DNA from: Bacillus pseudomycoides
GTDB taxonomy: Bacteria > Bacillota > Bacilli > Bacillales > Bacillaceae_G
DNA length: 64,000 nt
NCBI RefSeq assembly: GCF_022811845.1
Contig: NZ_CP064266.1
Span: 186,001-250,000, forward strand
Reading direction: 5' to 3'
A program made the position numbers and the translations under genes. This document shows positions 26,122 to 35,553 of the stretch, in pieces. Below the pieces are notes generated by a model that was given only the letters and a program-made list of their open reading frames with translations, was not told the origin of the DNA and ran no database searches. How positions within the stretch are numbered: the stretch's first letter is position 1; each line of letters begins with the position of its first letter.

Positions 26122-26793
26122 TCACTCAGTATATAAATCTTTATCCTGAAATAGCTTAATCGAAAAAAACAAAGAACATACGTATAAACTTATTACGCCA
26201 ACTATAATAACAAGCAAACTAATTAGTCGGTCTGAATTTGTTATCCATTCTGATAGCGGCCCTACTTTTTCAGCTGGAATATTTCCGAACATCCCACATA
26301 GCATAACAATTGGAAATATAACAAGTATAGATAATGCCCTGACAACTTGATACTTAGCCAAGTATTGCACGGGGAGCGTAAAAGCGCTAAAAATAATAGG
26401 ACAAAGTATACCAGTAAAAACAACATGCCACGGAATATCTACAACAATGGATTTAAAAATCGTCCCTTCCTTCCAATTATTGAATTGACCTATACAAAAA
26501 ACTATAAAATATGTAATAGCAATGGAAACGATAAGAAAAATTAAAGTGGATATATACTTCGCTATAACAATATCTCTACGTAAAAGAGGCAAACTAATAA
26601 GTACACTTTCACTTTTATTTCGCTCTTCTATATACATAGAAACACTAACCCCCATAACCCCCAATGTCATACAACTAATAACAAATCCATTTTGCTCTGG
26701 TGCCATTGAAATAAATATAAGTATAGAAGTAACGAAATAAAGAATGAACATGTATCTTTGCAAAAAAATATCTTTCAATATGAGCTGTCCCAT
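26122..26793 (-). CDS. ABC-2 type transporter permease-like protein 2
   Basis: 223 residues, about six helices, with the paralogue motif EERNKSESVLISLPLLRRDI followed by VIAKYIS. Opens GQLILKDIFLQRYMF. Located 29 bases from the third permease and 18 from the first. Confidence 0.86.
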   Translation of the reverse strand: MGQLILKDIFLQRYMFILYFVTSILIFISMAPEQNGFVISCMTLGVMGVSVSMYIEERNKSESVLISLPLLRRDIVIAKYISTLIFLIVSIAITYFIVFCIGQFNNWKEGTIFKSIVVDIPWHVVFTGILCPIIFSAFTLPVQYLAKYQVVRALSILVIFPIVMLCGMFGNIPAEKVGPLSEWITNSDRLISLLVIIVGVISLYVCSLFFSIKLFQDKDLYTE

Positions 26794-26811
26794 ATGTTCT
26801 CTTCCTCCTCA

Positions 26812-27480
26812 CTACAAATCACGTCTTTGATAGTATTGAATGGATACTCTGATCGACGCACTAGTTAACAAACCTAATAAGAAAATTCCTATTCCCCATA
26901 AAGTCCATTTCGGTATGTTCCCAAGTACATGTTGTACAAACGTTAATACATTTAAAATTTGAGGTAATATGTGTCTATTCAATATCATTATAATGATTGG
27001 CAATATCATCGAAGCATAAGTAGCTATCTTCCCTCCAAATGTAAATACAATAGGTAGTAGCAAAATTGCATACAATAAAGTTACTCCGAAACCTACTATC
27101 GCTAAATTCCATGGTATCGCACTACCAAAAAGAGGATAATACCCCGCTACTACTCTATCGAATTGACCAATTACATAGAAACCGAATGAAACAAAAACAG
27201 TTATACATATACTTATTAATATAAGCAAAATAAATGAAATATATTTTGCAATTACTACATGTTTACGTAATAAAGGTAGGCTATTCAATATACGATCACT
27301 ATTGTTTCTCTCATCAATATGTAATGATGTATACATTGCAAAGATAGAAAGAAGTATACAACTTATTAAAAAACCATTTTGTGATTTCATATCAAAACCG
27401 AAAGCAAATCCTGATAAAATAATATATACAACAAACTGGAATCGCTGCATATATAACTCTTTAAATATGAGCTGACGCAT
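26812..27480 (-). CDS. ABC-2 type transporter permease-like protein 1
   Basis: 222 residues, about six helices, motif DERNNSDRILNSLPLLRKHV followed by VIAKYIS. The start at 27480 (MRQLIFKELYMQRF) follows GGGGAG and overlaps the end of the ATPase gene by 20 bases, implying coupled expression. Confidence 0.86.
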   Translation of the reverse strand: MRQLIFKELYMQRFQFVVYIILSGFAFGFDMKSQNGFLISCILLSIFAMYTSLHIDERNNSDRILNSLPLLRKHVVIAKYISFILLILISICITVFVSFGFYVIGQFDRVVAGYYPLFGSAIPWNLAIVGFGVTLLYAILLLPIVFTFGGKIATYASMILPIIIMILNRHILPQILNVLTFVQHVLGNIPKWTLWGIGIFLLGLLTSASIRVSIQYYQRRDL

Positions 27481-28333
27481 TAACCATTCTCCCCTTCGCC
27501 GTATAAACAACAATGTCATCTAAAGTCGGTTTTTCTAGTACAACTTCATTTCCAAACCAATCTTCAATCGCTTGTTTATCCTTGGCCAATCCTTCAAAAC
27601 CAAATTTATTTTTACGTAATCCGATAAAGAGTTCTTTCCCTTCTAGATCTAATAAATCATTGCTTCCTTTTACGATTACATGATTTTCTAATATCTCATC
27701 TTTCTCTCCTGTAAAGACGATTTCGCCTTCGTTTATGAACGTAATGTAATCCGCAATACGCTCTAGGTCTGTTGTAATATGCGTCGAGAATAATACAGAT
27801 ATTTCTTCTTCCATTACAATTTCTTGCAGCATATCGAGCAGTTCACTACGGACAACTGGATCTAATCCTGATGTTGGTTCATCCATAATGATGAGCTCCG
27901 CATGATGTGATAATGCCATCGCAATCGCAAATTTCATTTTCATCCCTTTTGATAGCTGCTTAATCTTTTTGTTTTTTGGAACTTGTAATCTCTCCATATA
28001 TGTTTGATATTGCGCTTCATCCCAATTCTTATATAAAGGTGCAATAATCTTCTTCATTTGTTCACATGTTAAATCTTCATAATAGTGATTTTCATCGTAT
28101 ACAAATCCGATATTTTGCTTAATTTCTTTTTCTGCTTTTTGATTGTTCTTACCGAAAATGATAATATCACCACTATTTCGTCTTACTAAATTCATAATCA
28201 TTTTAATGGTCGTACTTTTCCCAGCACCATTTGGCCCGACAAATCCCATAATATATCCGCGTGGCAATGTAAAACTTACATTTCTCACTGAAAAATCTTG
28301 ATAGTTTTTACAAACGTTTTTTAACTCTAACAT
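27461..28333 (-). CDS. ABC transporter ATP-binding protein (YtrB-like)
   Basis: 290 residues. Walker A VGPNGAGKSTTIKMIMNL, signature LSKGMKMKFAIAMALS, Walker B AELIIMDEPTSGLDPV, H-loop FSTHITTDLERIADY, then a C-terminal extension of about 80 residues. With a GntR regulator upstream and ABC-2 permeases downstream it resembles B. subtilis ytr/yhc-type operons linked to cell-envelope stress. Substrate unknown. Confidence 0.92.
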   Translation of the reverse strand: MLELKNVCKNYQDFSVRNVSFTLPRGYIMGFVGPNGAGKSTTIKMIMNLVRRNSGDIIIFGKNNQKAEKEIKQNIGFVYDENHYYEDLTCEQMKKIIAPLYKNWDEAQYQTYMERLQVPKNKKIKQLSKGMKMKFAIAMALSHHAELIIMDEPTSGLDPVVRSELLDMLQEIVMEEEISVLFSTHITTDLERIADYITFINEGEIVFTGEKDEILENHVIVKGSNDLLDLEGKELFIGLRKNKFGFEGLAKDKQAIEDWFGNEVVLEKPTLDDIVVYTAKGRMVNASAHI

Positions 28334-28338
28334 GGTTC

Positions 28339-28713
28339 TTATTCCCCCTTATATAGAAACGCAATCATCTGTTGTAATTCTTCCAGTGAAAGCTGCAGAA
28401 ATTTACTTTCATTTACGATTTCTTCCGCTTTATTTTCTAACAAGCGCAATCTTTGTTCGCGTATCAGCTCGTTATTTTGCACGGAGACATACGTCCCTTT
28501 TCCCGCAACAGTTTCAATATACCCTTCTTTTTCAAGCTCTTCATACGCACGTTTCGTCGTAATCACACTAATCTGTAGTTCTTTCGCTAAACTACGGATA
28601 GACGGCAATCGATCTCCACCCTTTAGACCACCATTTAAGATAAGCTGCCTTAATTGCTTACTAATTTGTTCATAAATAGGGTCTGGAGAAGAATTTGAAA
28701 TAATAATATTCAT
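28339..28713 (-). CDS. GntR family regulator, YtrA subfamily
   Basis: 124 residues: winged HTH (DPIYEQISKQLRQLILNGG then GDRLPSIRSLAKELQISVIT and TTKRAYEELEKEGYIETVAGKGT) and a short C-terminal dimerisation helix region typical of the YtrA subfamily that represses ABC transporter operons. The start at 28713 follows GGAGGG. First gene of the operon, with a large inverted repeat in its promoter. Confidence 0.9.
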   Translation of the reverse strand: MNIIISNSSPDPIYEQISKQLRQLILNGGLKGGDRLPSIRSLAKELQISVITTKRAYEELEKEGYIETVAGKGTYVSVQNNELIREQRLRLLENKAEEIVNESKFLQLSLEELQQMIAFLYKGE

Positions 28714-28728
28714 GTTTCCCTCCACTAT

Positions 28729-28765
28729 GTATATACTGTATATACTTTATATACACAGTATATAC
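28729..28765. promoter_or_regulatory. Inverted-repeat operator of the GntR/ABC operon
   Basis: GTATATACTGT (28729-28739) and ACAGTATATAC (28755-28765) are perfect 11-bp inverted arms; the TATA-rich spacer repeats the same half motif. GTATA...TATAC is the kind of site YtrA-type repressors bind. It lies 16 bases before the regulator start. Confidence 0.75.
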
Positions 28766-28786
28766 ACAACATTCTATTTTTGGCAA

Positions 28787-28820
28787 GAAAAAAAGACCAA
28801 CAATTTCCTGTTGGTCTTTT
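28787..28820 (-). terminator. Terminator of the 28830 gene
   Basis: AAAAGACCAACA and TGTTGGTCTTTT are perfect arms around atttcc. Confidence 0.93.
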
Positions 28821-28829
28821 GTATATGTA

Positions 28830-29021
28830 TCACTTCTCAAAGCGATCTAACATTTCATCTCTCATCCCAAAACTAACAACCGCAATCCCTACATACATAA
28901 AAATAAGAAATACCGGATGCACCGCATTGTACCAGCTGCTATCAACAATTAAATAGATCGTTAACGCCACAACAAGCACAAATGCTAAAATAAACATATA
29001 AAAGTGTCTTGTACTACCCAT
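28830..29021 (-). CDS. Small two-helix membrane protein
   Basis: Length 63 residues. Helices FYMFILAFVLVVALTIYLIV and PVFLIFMYVGIAVVSFGM, C-terminal RDEMLDRFEK. The start at 29021 (MGSTRHFY) follows GAGGAG; an upstream in-frame ATG lacks one. It has its own terminator. Unknown function. Confidence 0.7.
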   Translation of the reverse strand: MGSTRHFYMFILAFVLVVALTIYLIVDSSWYNAVHPVFLIFMYVGIAVVSFGMRDEMLDRFEK

Positions 29022-29091
29022 GATAAACTCCTCTCTTCTCATTTCACCATTCAACATTATATTTTATCGAATAATTCGATATGACTCAAGG

Positions 29092-29316
29092 TTAACTTTC
29101 TTTTATGTAATCAAGTTCCACCTTTACAATGTCATCACAAGCTATTGAAATAATTGTTCCTTGTTTATCAATCGCTGTTACTTCTGCGTTATCCATTACA
29201 CGATGTGCTACGCGCTCTAACATTTTTCCATGATCTCGATAACAAAATTCCTTTATATCTTTAATCGTTTTACCGTTTTCTAAATGATACACCATCCTGT
29301 AGCACTTATAGCCCAT
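29092..29316 (-). CDS. Small hypothetical protein
   Basis: 74 residues beginning MGYKCYRMVYHLENGKTIKD, soluble, ending in VELDYIKES. The start at 29316 follows GGGGTGAGGAA; the longer open frame upstream is AT-rich with unlikely composition, so the short form is preferred. Unknown family. Confidence 0.6.
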   Translation of the reverse strand: MGYKCYRMVYHLENGKTIKDIKEFCYRDHGKMLERVAHRVMDNAEVTAIDKQGTIISIACDDIVKVELDYIKES

Positions 29317-29540
29317 TTCCTCACCCCAAATTGTTCGTTTTTTCACATATACATAAAAATGAGTTACGTCTCCCTCATTACACCCTCTTAATTTCAATAA
29401 AATTCTAACAAAAATACACAATTTTATCAAACCGACTTTTTCAACAAAAAAGCCTAAAAAACAACTTTCTTCCTCACTGTTACATAAAATATAAACTTTT
29501 TTTACATTATTCTCATAATCTCTGCACAAATTCTCCACAA

Positions 29541-29573
29541 AAAAAGAACCCGCGTATAACGAGTTCTTTTTAT
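29541..29573 (-). terminator. Terminator of the gcv operon
   Basis: AAAAAGAAC and GTTCTTTTT with CG pairs inside (read on the minus strand AAAAAGAACTCG...GTTCTTTTTT), 12 bases after gcvPB. Confidence 0.85.
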
Positions 29574-29584
29574 TTCATATCCGA

Positions 29585-31060
29585 TCAAACTTGCACAGGA
29601 GCTGGTTTTTGATAACGTAACACTGGTTTACGAGCAGCCATTGTTTCATCAAGACGTTTAATTACCGTCGTATGTGGCGCTTCTTGTACAACTTCTGGAT
29701 TTTCTTCTGCCTCTTTTGCGATTTGAATCATCTTATCGATGAATCCATCTAATGTTTCTTTTGATTCTGTTTCTGTTGGCTCAATCATAATACATTCTTC
29801 CACGTTTAATGGGAAGTAAATTGTTGGTGGATGGTAGCCAAAATCAAGCAGACGTTTCGCAATATCTAGCGTACGTACGCCAAGTTTCTTTTGACGACGA
29901 CCTGATAATACAAATTCATGCTTACAATGTCTATCAAATGGAAGATCATAGAATGGCGCTAATCTTCTCATCATATAGTTTGCATTTAATACAGCATATT
30001 CTGTTACTGCACGTAGGCCATCTGGACCCATAGAACGAATATAAGTATACGCACGAACGTTAATACCAAAGTTCCCATAGAATGGTTTCACGCGCCCAAT
30101 TGCTTGTGGGCGATCATAGTTAAAGTGATAGCCACTCTCTGTTTTCTCTAAAATTGGCTTTGGTAAAAACGGAATTAAATCTGCTTTTACACCTACTGGT
30201 CCAGAACCTGGGCCACCGCCACCATGCGGACCTGTAAATGTTTTATGAAGGTTTAAATGCACAACGTCAAATCCCATATCTCCTGGGCGTGCTTGACTTA
30301 ATACTGCATTTAAGTTTGCACCATCATAATACAATTTACCGCCTGCATTATGAACGATTTCTGCCATTTCTAAAATATTCTCTTCAAATAAACCAAGTGT
30401 ATTTGGATTTGTTAACATAAGTGCTGCTGTTTCTTCATTCACAACACGTTTTAAGTCTTCTAAGTCAACAAGACCATGTTCATTTGATTTTACTGTAATT
30501 GTTTCAAATCCTGCTACTGTTGCAGATGCTGGATTTGTTCCATGCGCAGAGTCAGGAACAATTACTTTCGTACGGTTAAAGTCACCGTTTGCTTCATGAT
30601 ATGCACGGATTAACATTAATCCTGTCCATTCTCCATGTGCACCAGCTGCTGGTTGGAGTGTAACAGTATCCATACCTGTAATTTCAATTAAATGTTCTTG
30701 TAAGTCATACATTAATTCCATTGCACCTTGCACCGTTTTTTCATCTTGAAGCGGATGAATATGTGCAAACCCTGGGAAACGTGCCACGTTTTCGTTAATC
30801 TTTGGATTGTACTTCATCGTACAAGACCCTAATGGATAGAATCCAGAATCAACGCCGTGGTTACGATTAGAAAGCGCTGTGTAATGACGCATAATATCAA
30901 GTTCAGACACTTCTGGAAGCTCAGCATCTTCTACGCGAATATAATCGCTCTCAAACACATCTTCTAACTTCACTTCTTCTACATCTAATTGGGGTAAGCT
31001 ATATCCTACGCGTCCTTCTCTGCTCACTTCAAAAATAAGTGCTTGGTCTTGGTTCTTCAT
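29585..31060 (-). CDS. gcvPB: Glycine dehydrogenase (decarboxylating) subunit 2
   Basis: P-protein beta subunit of the glycine cleavage system: decarboxylates glycine via PLP and passes the aminomethyl group to lipoyl-GcvH. The 491-residue protein carries the PLP lysine in VHLNLHKTFTGPHGGGGPGS. Its ATG overlaps the gcvPA stop by four bases. Order gcvT-gcvPA-gcvPB is that of Bacillus; gcvH is elsewhere. Confidence 0.97.
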   Translation of the reverse strand: MKNQDQALIFEVSREGRVGYSLPQLDVEEVKLEDVFESDYIRVEDAELPEVSELDIMRHYTALSNRNHGVDSGFYPLGSCTMKYNPKINENVARFPGFAHIHPLQDEKTVQGAMELMYDLQEHLIEITGMDTVTLQPAAGAHGEWTGLMLIRAYHEANGDFNRTKVIVPDSAHGTNPASATVAGFETITVKSNEHGLVDLEDLKRVVNEETAALMLTNPNTLGLFEENILEMAEIVHNAGGKLYYDGANLNAVLSQARPGDMGFDVVHLNLHKTFTGPHGGGGPGSGPVGVKADLIPFLPKPILEKTESGYHFNYDRPQAIGRVKPFYGNFGINVRAYTYIRSMGPDGLRAVTEYAVLNANYMMRRLAPFYDLPFDRHCKHEFVLSGRRQKKLGVRTLDIAKRLLDFGYHPPTIYFPLNVEECIMIEPTETESKETLDGFIDKMIQIAKEAEENPEVVQEAPHTTVIKRLDETMAARKPVLRYQKPAPVQV

Positions 31061-32400
31061 TGGATAGCCCCCATTTCGTTTACAAGTGTGTCAATTTCCT
31101 CTTTTGTACGAAGCTCTGTTATTGCTAGAAGCATATGATTTGCTAGCTCTTTATAATCACGACCTAGATCATAGCCACCAATAATGCTTTTTTGTACTAA
31201 TACATCATTTACTTCTTGTACTGGACGTTTGCAATCTACAACAAATTCATTGAAGAATGGACCAGCAAATGTTACTGAGAATCCTTTTGCTTCAAATTGA
31301 CGTTTTGCATACTGTGCTTTAGAAATATTTTGGCGTGCTATTTCTTTCACACCTTGTTTTCCAAGCGCTGTCATTGCAACAGACGCTGCTAATGCGTTTA
31401 ATGCTTGGTTTGAACAAATGTTAGATGTCGCTTTATCACGACGAATATGTTGTTCACGAGCTTGCAGTGTTAATACGAAACCACGTTTTCCGTCTGAATC
31501 CACAGTTTGTCCGACAAGACGCCCTGGAATTTTACGCATAAATGCTTTCGTTGTTGCGAAATAACCACAGTGTGGTCCACCAAACTGTGTTGGGATACCA
31601 AATGGTTGTGCATCACCGATTACAATATCAGCACCAAATTTACCTGGTGGTGTTAAAGCGCCCAATGATAATGGGTTTGAAGAAACGATAAATAATGCTT
31701 TTTGCTGATGAACGATTTTCTCAATATCAGCTAACTTTTCTACTTGCCCGAAGAAGTTTGGATATTGAACGATTACGCAAGCGACAGTATCATCTACTTC
31801 ACTTTGTAATACATCTAAATCTGTTACACCGTCTTTATGATCAATTTCAACAACTTCAAGATGTTGACCTTTTGCATATGTTTCAAGTACTGCTCTTGAT
31901 TCCGGATGCACTGCCTTAGAAACAAGAATTTTCTTTTTGCGTGTATGACCAGCTGCTAGCATTGCCGCTTCTGCTAAAGCTGTACCTCCGTCATACATAG
32001 AGGAGTTTGCTACATCCATTCCTGTTAATTCACAAATCATTGTTTGGAATTCAAAAATTGCTTGTAACTCGCCTTGTGAAATTTCAGGTTGATATGGAGT
32101 ATAAGCTGTATAAAATTCTGAACGAGAAAGAACATGATCAACAATTACTGGTGCATAATGGTCGTATACACCTGCTCCTAAGAAGGAAGCATAATCTTTT
32201 AAATTCGCATTTTTACGAGCAAGTTCAGACAGTTCTTTTAAAAGCTCTGGCTCTGACTTCGCTTGTTTAATCTTTAAATCCCCTTTAAAACGAACACTTT
32301 CTGGAATATCAGAAAATAATTCATCGATCGTTTGAACGCCGATCGTTTGTAACATTTCTTTTTTGTCTTCTTCTGTCATTGGAAGATAACGATGCAACAT
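31057..32400 (-). CDS. gcvPA: Glycine dehydrogenase (decarboxylating) subunit 1
   Basis: P-protein alpha subunit, 447 residues, forming the heterodimeric enzyme with GcvPB. Conserved GAGVYDHYAPVIVDH, TPYQPEISQGELQAIFEFQT and SNICSNQALNALAASVAMT. Lies 20 bases after gcvT and overlaps gcvPB by four bases. Confidence 0.97.
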   Translation of the reverse strand: MLHRYLPMTEEDKKEMLQTIGVQTIDELFSDIPESVRFKGDLKIKQAKSEPELLKELSELARKNANLKDYASFLGAGVYDHYAPVIVDHVLSRSEFYTAYTPYQPEISQGELQAIFEFQTMICELTGMDVANSSMYDGGTALAEAAMLAAGHTRKKKILVSKAVHPESRAVLETYAKGQHLEVVEIDHKDGVTDLDVLQSEVDDTVACVIVQYPNFFGQVEKLADIEKIVHQQKALFIVSSNPLSLGALTPPGKFGADIVIGDAQPFGIPTQFGGPHCGYFATTKAFMRKIPGRLVGQTVDSDGKRGFVLTLQAREQHIRRDKATSNICSNQALNALAASVAMTALGKQGVKEIARQNISKAQYAKRQFEAKGFSVTFAGPFFNEFVVDCKRPVQEVNDVLVQKSIIGGYDLGRDYKELANHMLLAITELRTKEEIDTLVNEMGAIQ

Positions 32401-32420
32401 GAAATCTACCCCTCTCCCCG

Positions 32421-33521
32421 TTACTTTGAACGTTTGTAAAATGGTGTTGGAACGACTACTGCTTTAACGCGTTTATTACGAATCTCAATTTCTACTTCTG
32501 TATCAATTGCTGCGTATTTTACATCAACTAATGCTAAGCCAATGCTTTTCTTTAACGTTGGAGATTGTGTACCACTTGTAACTTCTCCGATTTTTTCTTC
32601 GCCTACATATATTGGATAATGTGTACGAGGAATACCGCGCTCAATTACTTCGATACCGACTAATTTACGAGGTGCACCGTTTTCTTTGTATTCTTTTAAT
32701 GTTTCTTTTCCAAAGAAATCTGCCTCTTTGTTTGTTTTTACTGCAAAACCAATTCCAGCTTCAATTGGTGTAATATCTTTCGATAATTCTTGACCGTAAA
32801 GTGGAAGTGTTGCTTCAAAACGAAGTGTATCACGTGCCCCTAAACCACATGGTTTTAAGCCGTCTTCTGCACCAACTTCAAGAAGTTTCTCCCAAAGTTT
32901 TGCAGCATCTTCACTCTTACAGTAAATTTCAAATCCGTCTTCACCTGTATAACCAGTGCGTGATACAAGTGCTTCTACACCATCTACAAGAACAGGATTT
33001 TTAAATTTAAAGAACTTAATTTCTTTTAAATCTTCTGACACAACTTTTTGTAAAATGCCTTCTGCTTTTGGTCCTTGAATTGCAAGCTGTGCAATTTCAC
33101 TAGAAACATTGACTACTTTCGTATCGCCAATAACATGACTTGCTAACCACTCGTAATCTTTCTCGATATTCGATGCATTGATTACTAATAAGTAGTCTTC
33201 TTCGCCACGTTTGTAGATTAATAAATCATCTACAGTACCACCATTTTCGTAACACATTGCTGTATATTGTGCTCCTCCTACCTTTAAGGTAGAAACGTCA
33301 TTTGTAACAACGCGTTGTAAAAATGCTAAACTATCTGCACCCGTTACTTCTACTTCTCCCATGTGAGACACATCGAATAGACCCGCTGCTGTACGAACAG
33401 CCTCGTGTTCTTCTTTAATACTTGAAAATTGAACTGGTAATTCCCAACCACCAAAGTCGATTGTTTTCCCACCATACTTCGCGTAAACATCAAATAGCGG
33501 TGTACGTTGTAATGTAATCAT
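32421..33521 (-). CDS. gcvT: Aminomethyltransferase (glycine cleavage T-protein)
   Basis: Transfers the methylene group from aminomethyl-lipoyl-GcvH to tetrahydrofolate, releasing ammonia. 366 residues, with DFGGWELPVQFSSIKEEHEAV, GLFDVSHMGEVEV (catalytic Asp region nearby), SRTGYTGEDGFEIY and the C-terminal folate domain. AAGGGGG precedes the ATG. First gene of the operon. No glycine riboswitch motif is seen in the 349 bases upstream. Confidence 0.97.
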   Translation of the reverse strand: MITLQRTPLFDVYAKYGGKTIDFGGWELPVQFSSIKEEHEAVRTAAGLFDVSHMGEVEVTGADSLAFLQRVVTNDVSTLKVGGAQYTAMCYENGGTVDDLLIYKRGEEDYLLVINASNIEKDYEWLASHVIGDTKVVNVSSEIAQLAIQGPKAEGILQKVVSEDLKEIKFFKFKNPVLVDGVEALVSRTGYTGEDGFEIYCKSEDAAKLWEKLLEVGAEDGLKPCGLGARDTLRFEATLPLYGQELSKDITPIEAGIGFAVKTNKEADFFGKETLKEYKENGAPRKLVGIEVIERGIPRTHYPIYVGEEKIGEVTSGTQSPTLKKSIGLALVDVKYAAIDTEVEIEIRNKRVKAVVVPTPFYKRSK

Positions 33522-33870
33522 GTTCTTTCCCCCTTATGCTGTCTATGACAAATCAATAAAAGTTGGCTTCCCGTATCTAAACATTTTTATTCTGAAAAGA
33601 TGGGATATACGGAATCTCAATGCATTTTTTTATGAAAGCGTAAATAAAAAAGTACTTTCTTGGATAAAATACGAAAGATTCCATTCATTTCACACCATTA
33701 TCCTAACATTTTTCGATCTATTTCATCAATATTCTAGCATAAAAAATAATTTGGAATTTTTTAATCTTATACTTGCAAAAACGACTTCACCTAAAAATGC
33801 TAGAAATTATCGTTTTGGGTGAAGGGTATAATAATAACCGTTTTAGTTTACAGAAGGTGGGAGAGTTTTA
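33522..33870. other. Divergent promoter region of gcvT and the SNF2 helicase gene
   Basis: 349 AT-rich bases. On the gcvT side, CCGTAT (33571-33576) and ATACGG (33607-33612) could pair in the leader. On the helicase side an inverted repeat lies at 33785-33824 and TATAAT at 33827-33832. I searched by eye for the conserved glycine-riboswitch strings (CTCTCAGG-type and GGACAGAG) on the minus strand and found none. Confidence 0.5.
33785..33824. promoter_or_regulatory. Inverted repeat abutting the -10 box of the helicase gene
   Basis: CTTCACCTAAAA (33785-33796) and TTTTGGGTGAAG (33813-33824) match at 11 of 12 positions, two bases before TATAAT (33827-33832). Position over the -35/spacer region suggests an operator; alternatively a hairpin ending antisense transcription. 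Confidence 0.5.
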
Positions 33871-35553
33871 ATGGATGTCGATATTTCCGTAGATCGGACA
33901 TGGCAAGAAAATTTTTTAAAACGAATTGAGGAGGACGGCCCTTGGACAAATTGGGAATTGTATAATTTAGCTTATGAAACAGAAAAGTCATTACTTGTCC
34001 CTACATTTGACGGTTTGCAAGCACCAAAACATTTATCCCATTTCACACCGCTTCCTCATCAGTTAGAAGTAGCCCAAACTGTTATTGAACAAATGAATGG
34101 AAAAGCGATACTTGCAGATGAAGTTGGTCTTGGGAAAACCATTGAAGCAGGTCTTATTTTAAAAGAATATATGGTGCGCGGCCTTGTAAAAAAAGTACTT
34201 ATACTCGTTCCAGCTTCCCTTGTTTCCCAATGGGCATATGAACTCAACACAAAGTTTTTTATCCCTGCAGTTGCCCAGAGAAAAAGCTACTCATGGGAAC
34301 AAGCTGATGTTATCGTTTCATCGATTGATACAGCGAAGCGTTCACCGCATCGTGATATCGTTTTAAACCTAGAGTATGATCTCATCATTATTGATGAGGC
34401 ACACAAACTTAAAAATAATAAAACAAAAAACTATGAATTTGCGCAACGTCTCAAAAAGAAGTTTTGTTTATTACTAACTGCAACACCTGTCCAAAACAAA
34501 ATCGATGAAATCTTTAATCTTGTTTCCTTATTAAAACCCGGTCATTTAGGCAATCAATCTAACTTCGAAGAATATTATGCTTCTAAAAATCGCTCTGCAG
34601 AGTCAGATGAAGATTTGAAAGCACTGATTAACAAAGTGATGGTCAGAAATCGGCGAAACGGTACGGGGATTGAGTGGCCTAAAAGGCATGTTCGAACCAT
34701 ATTTGTTGATTTTAATGAAGAAGAACGAGCTCTGTATAACGCGATTGAGCATTGGAAAGGACAAGACGCCTTTACCTCTGCCTTTTCATCCTTAACTTTG
34801 AAACGAGAAGTATGCAGTAGCCGTGAAGCAGTTTATTATTCACTAAAAAAGCATGTGGAAAAAAGGCAAAAAGAAAATGAGAATTATACACCAGACCCAT
34901 ATATCGATGTTTTAATGGATAAAATCAATCATATTCCTTTTAATTCAAAAGCAAATCAAGCACTAGAGCTTATAAAAGAAATTGATGGTAAAGTCGTCAT
35001 CTTTACAGAATATAGAGCAACGCAAATGTACTTACAATGGTTTTTAAAACAGCATGGTATTTCATCCGTTCCCTTTCGCGGCGGCTTTAAACGCGGGAAA
35101 AAAGATTGGATGAAAGAGCTCTTTCAAAATCATGCGCAAGTTTTAATCGCAACCGAGGCTGGCGGTGAAGGAATTAACTTACAATTTTGTAGCCATATGA
35201 TTAACTACGACTTACCCTGGAATCCAATGAGGCTTGAACAGCGAATCGGACGTATTCATAGACTTGGTCAAAAAAACGATGTTCATATTTATAACTTAGC
35301 GACGAAACATACAGTTGAAGAACATATTTTGAAACTTCTATATGAAAAAATCAATTTATTTGAGCGAGTTATCGGTGAACTCGATGAAATTTTAACAAGA
35401 ATCAATATGAAAAATATCGATGCGCATATTCAAGAAATTTTCGCAGGATCAAAGAGCGAAGGAGAAATTCGAATTAAGATGGAAAATTTAACATCTATCA
35501 TCGACTTTGCGAAGAGAAATGAAGCTGAGGTGCAAGGCTATGCAGCAACATGA
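33871..35553 (+). CDS. yqhH: SNF2-family DEAD/DEAH box helicase (YqhH-like)
   Basis: 560-residue Swi2/Snf2 ATPase, likely a DNA translocase that remodels nucleoprotein. Motif I ILADEVGLGKTIEAGLILKE, motif II LIIIDEAHKLKN, motif III LLLTATPVQN, and in the second domain EAGGEGINLQFC and LEQRIGRIHRLGQ (motifs V and VI). Divergent from gcvT as in B. subtilis yqhH. RapA-like but without the N-terminal Tudor domains. Overlaps yqhG by 14 bases. Confidence 0.93.
   Translation: MDVDISVDRTWQENFLKRIEEDGPWTNWELYNLAYETEKSLLVPTFDGLQAPKHLSHFTPLPHQLEVAQTVIEQMNGKAILADEVGLGKTIEAGLILKEYMVRGLVKKVLILVPASLVSQWAYELNTKFFIPAVAQRKSYSWEQADVIVSSIDTAKRSPHRDIVLNLEYDLIIIDEAHKLKNNKTKNYEFAQRLKKKFCLLLTATPVQNKIDEIFNLVSLLKPGHLGNQSNFEEYYASKNRSAESDEDLKALINKVMVRNRRNGTGIEWPKRHVRTIFVDFNEEERALYNAIEHWKGQDAFTSAFSSLTLKREVCSSREAVYYSLKKHVEKRQKENENYTPDPYIDVLMDKINHIPFNSKANQALELIKEIDGKVVIFTEYRATQMYLQWFLKQHGISSVPFRGGFKRGKKDWMKELFQNHAQVLIATEAGGEGINLQFCSHMINYDLPWNPMRLEQRIGRIHRLGQKNDVHIYNLATKHTVEEHILKLLYEKINLFERVIGELDEILTRINMKNIDAHIQEIFAGSKSEGEIRIKMENLTSIIDFAKRNEAEVQGYAAT

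Noticed and set aside
29092..29538. Full 148-codon frame as the gene
   Set aside because: The first 74 codons are low in coding character and lack a ribosome binding site; ATG 29316 has one.
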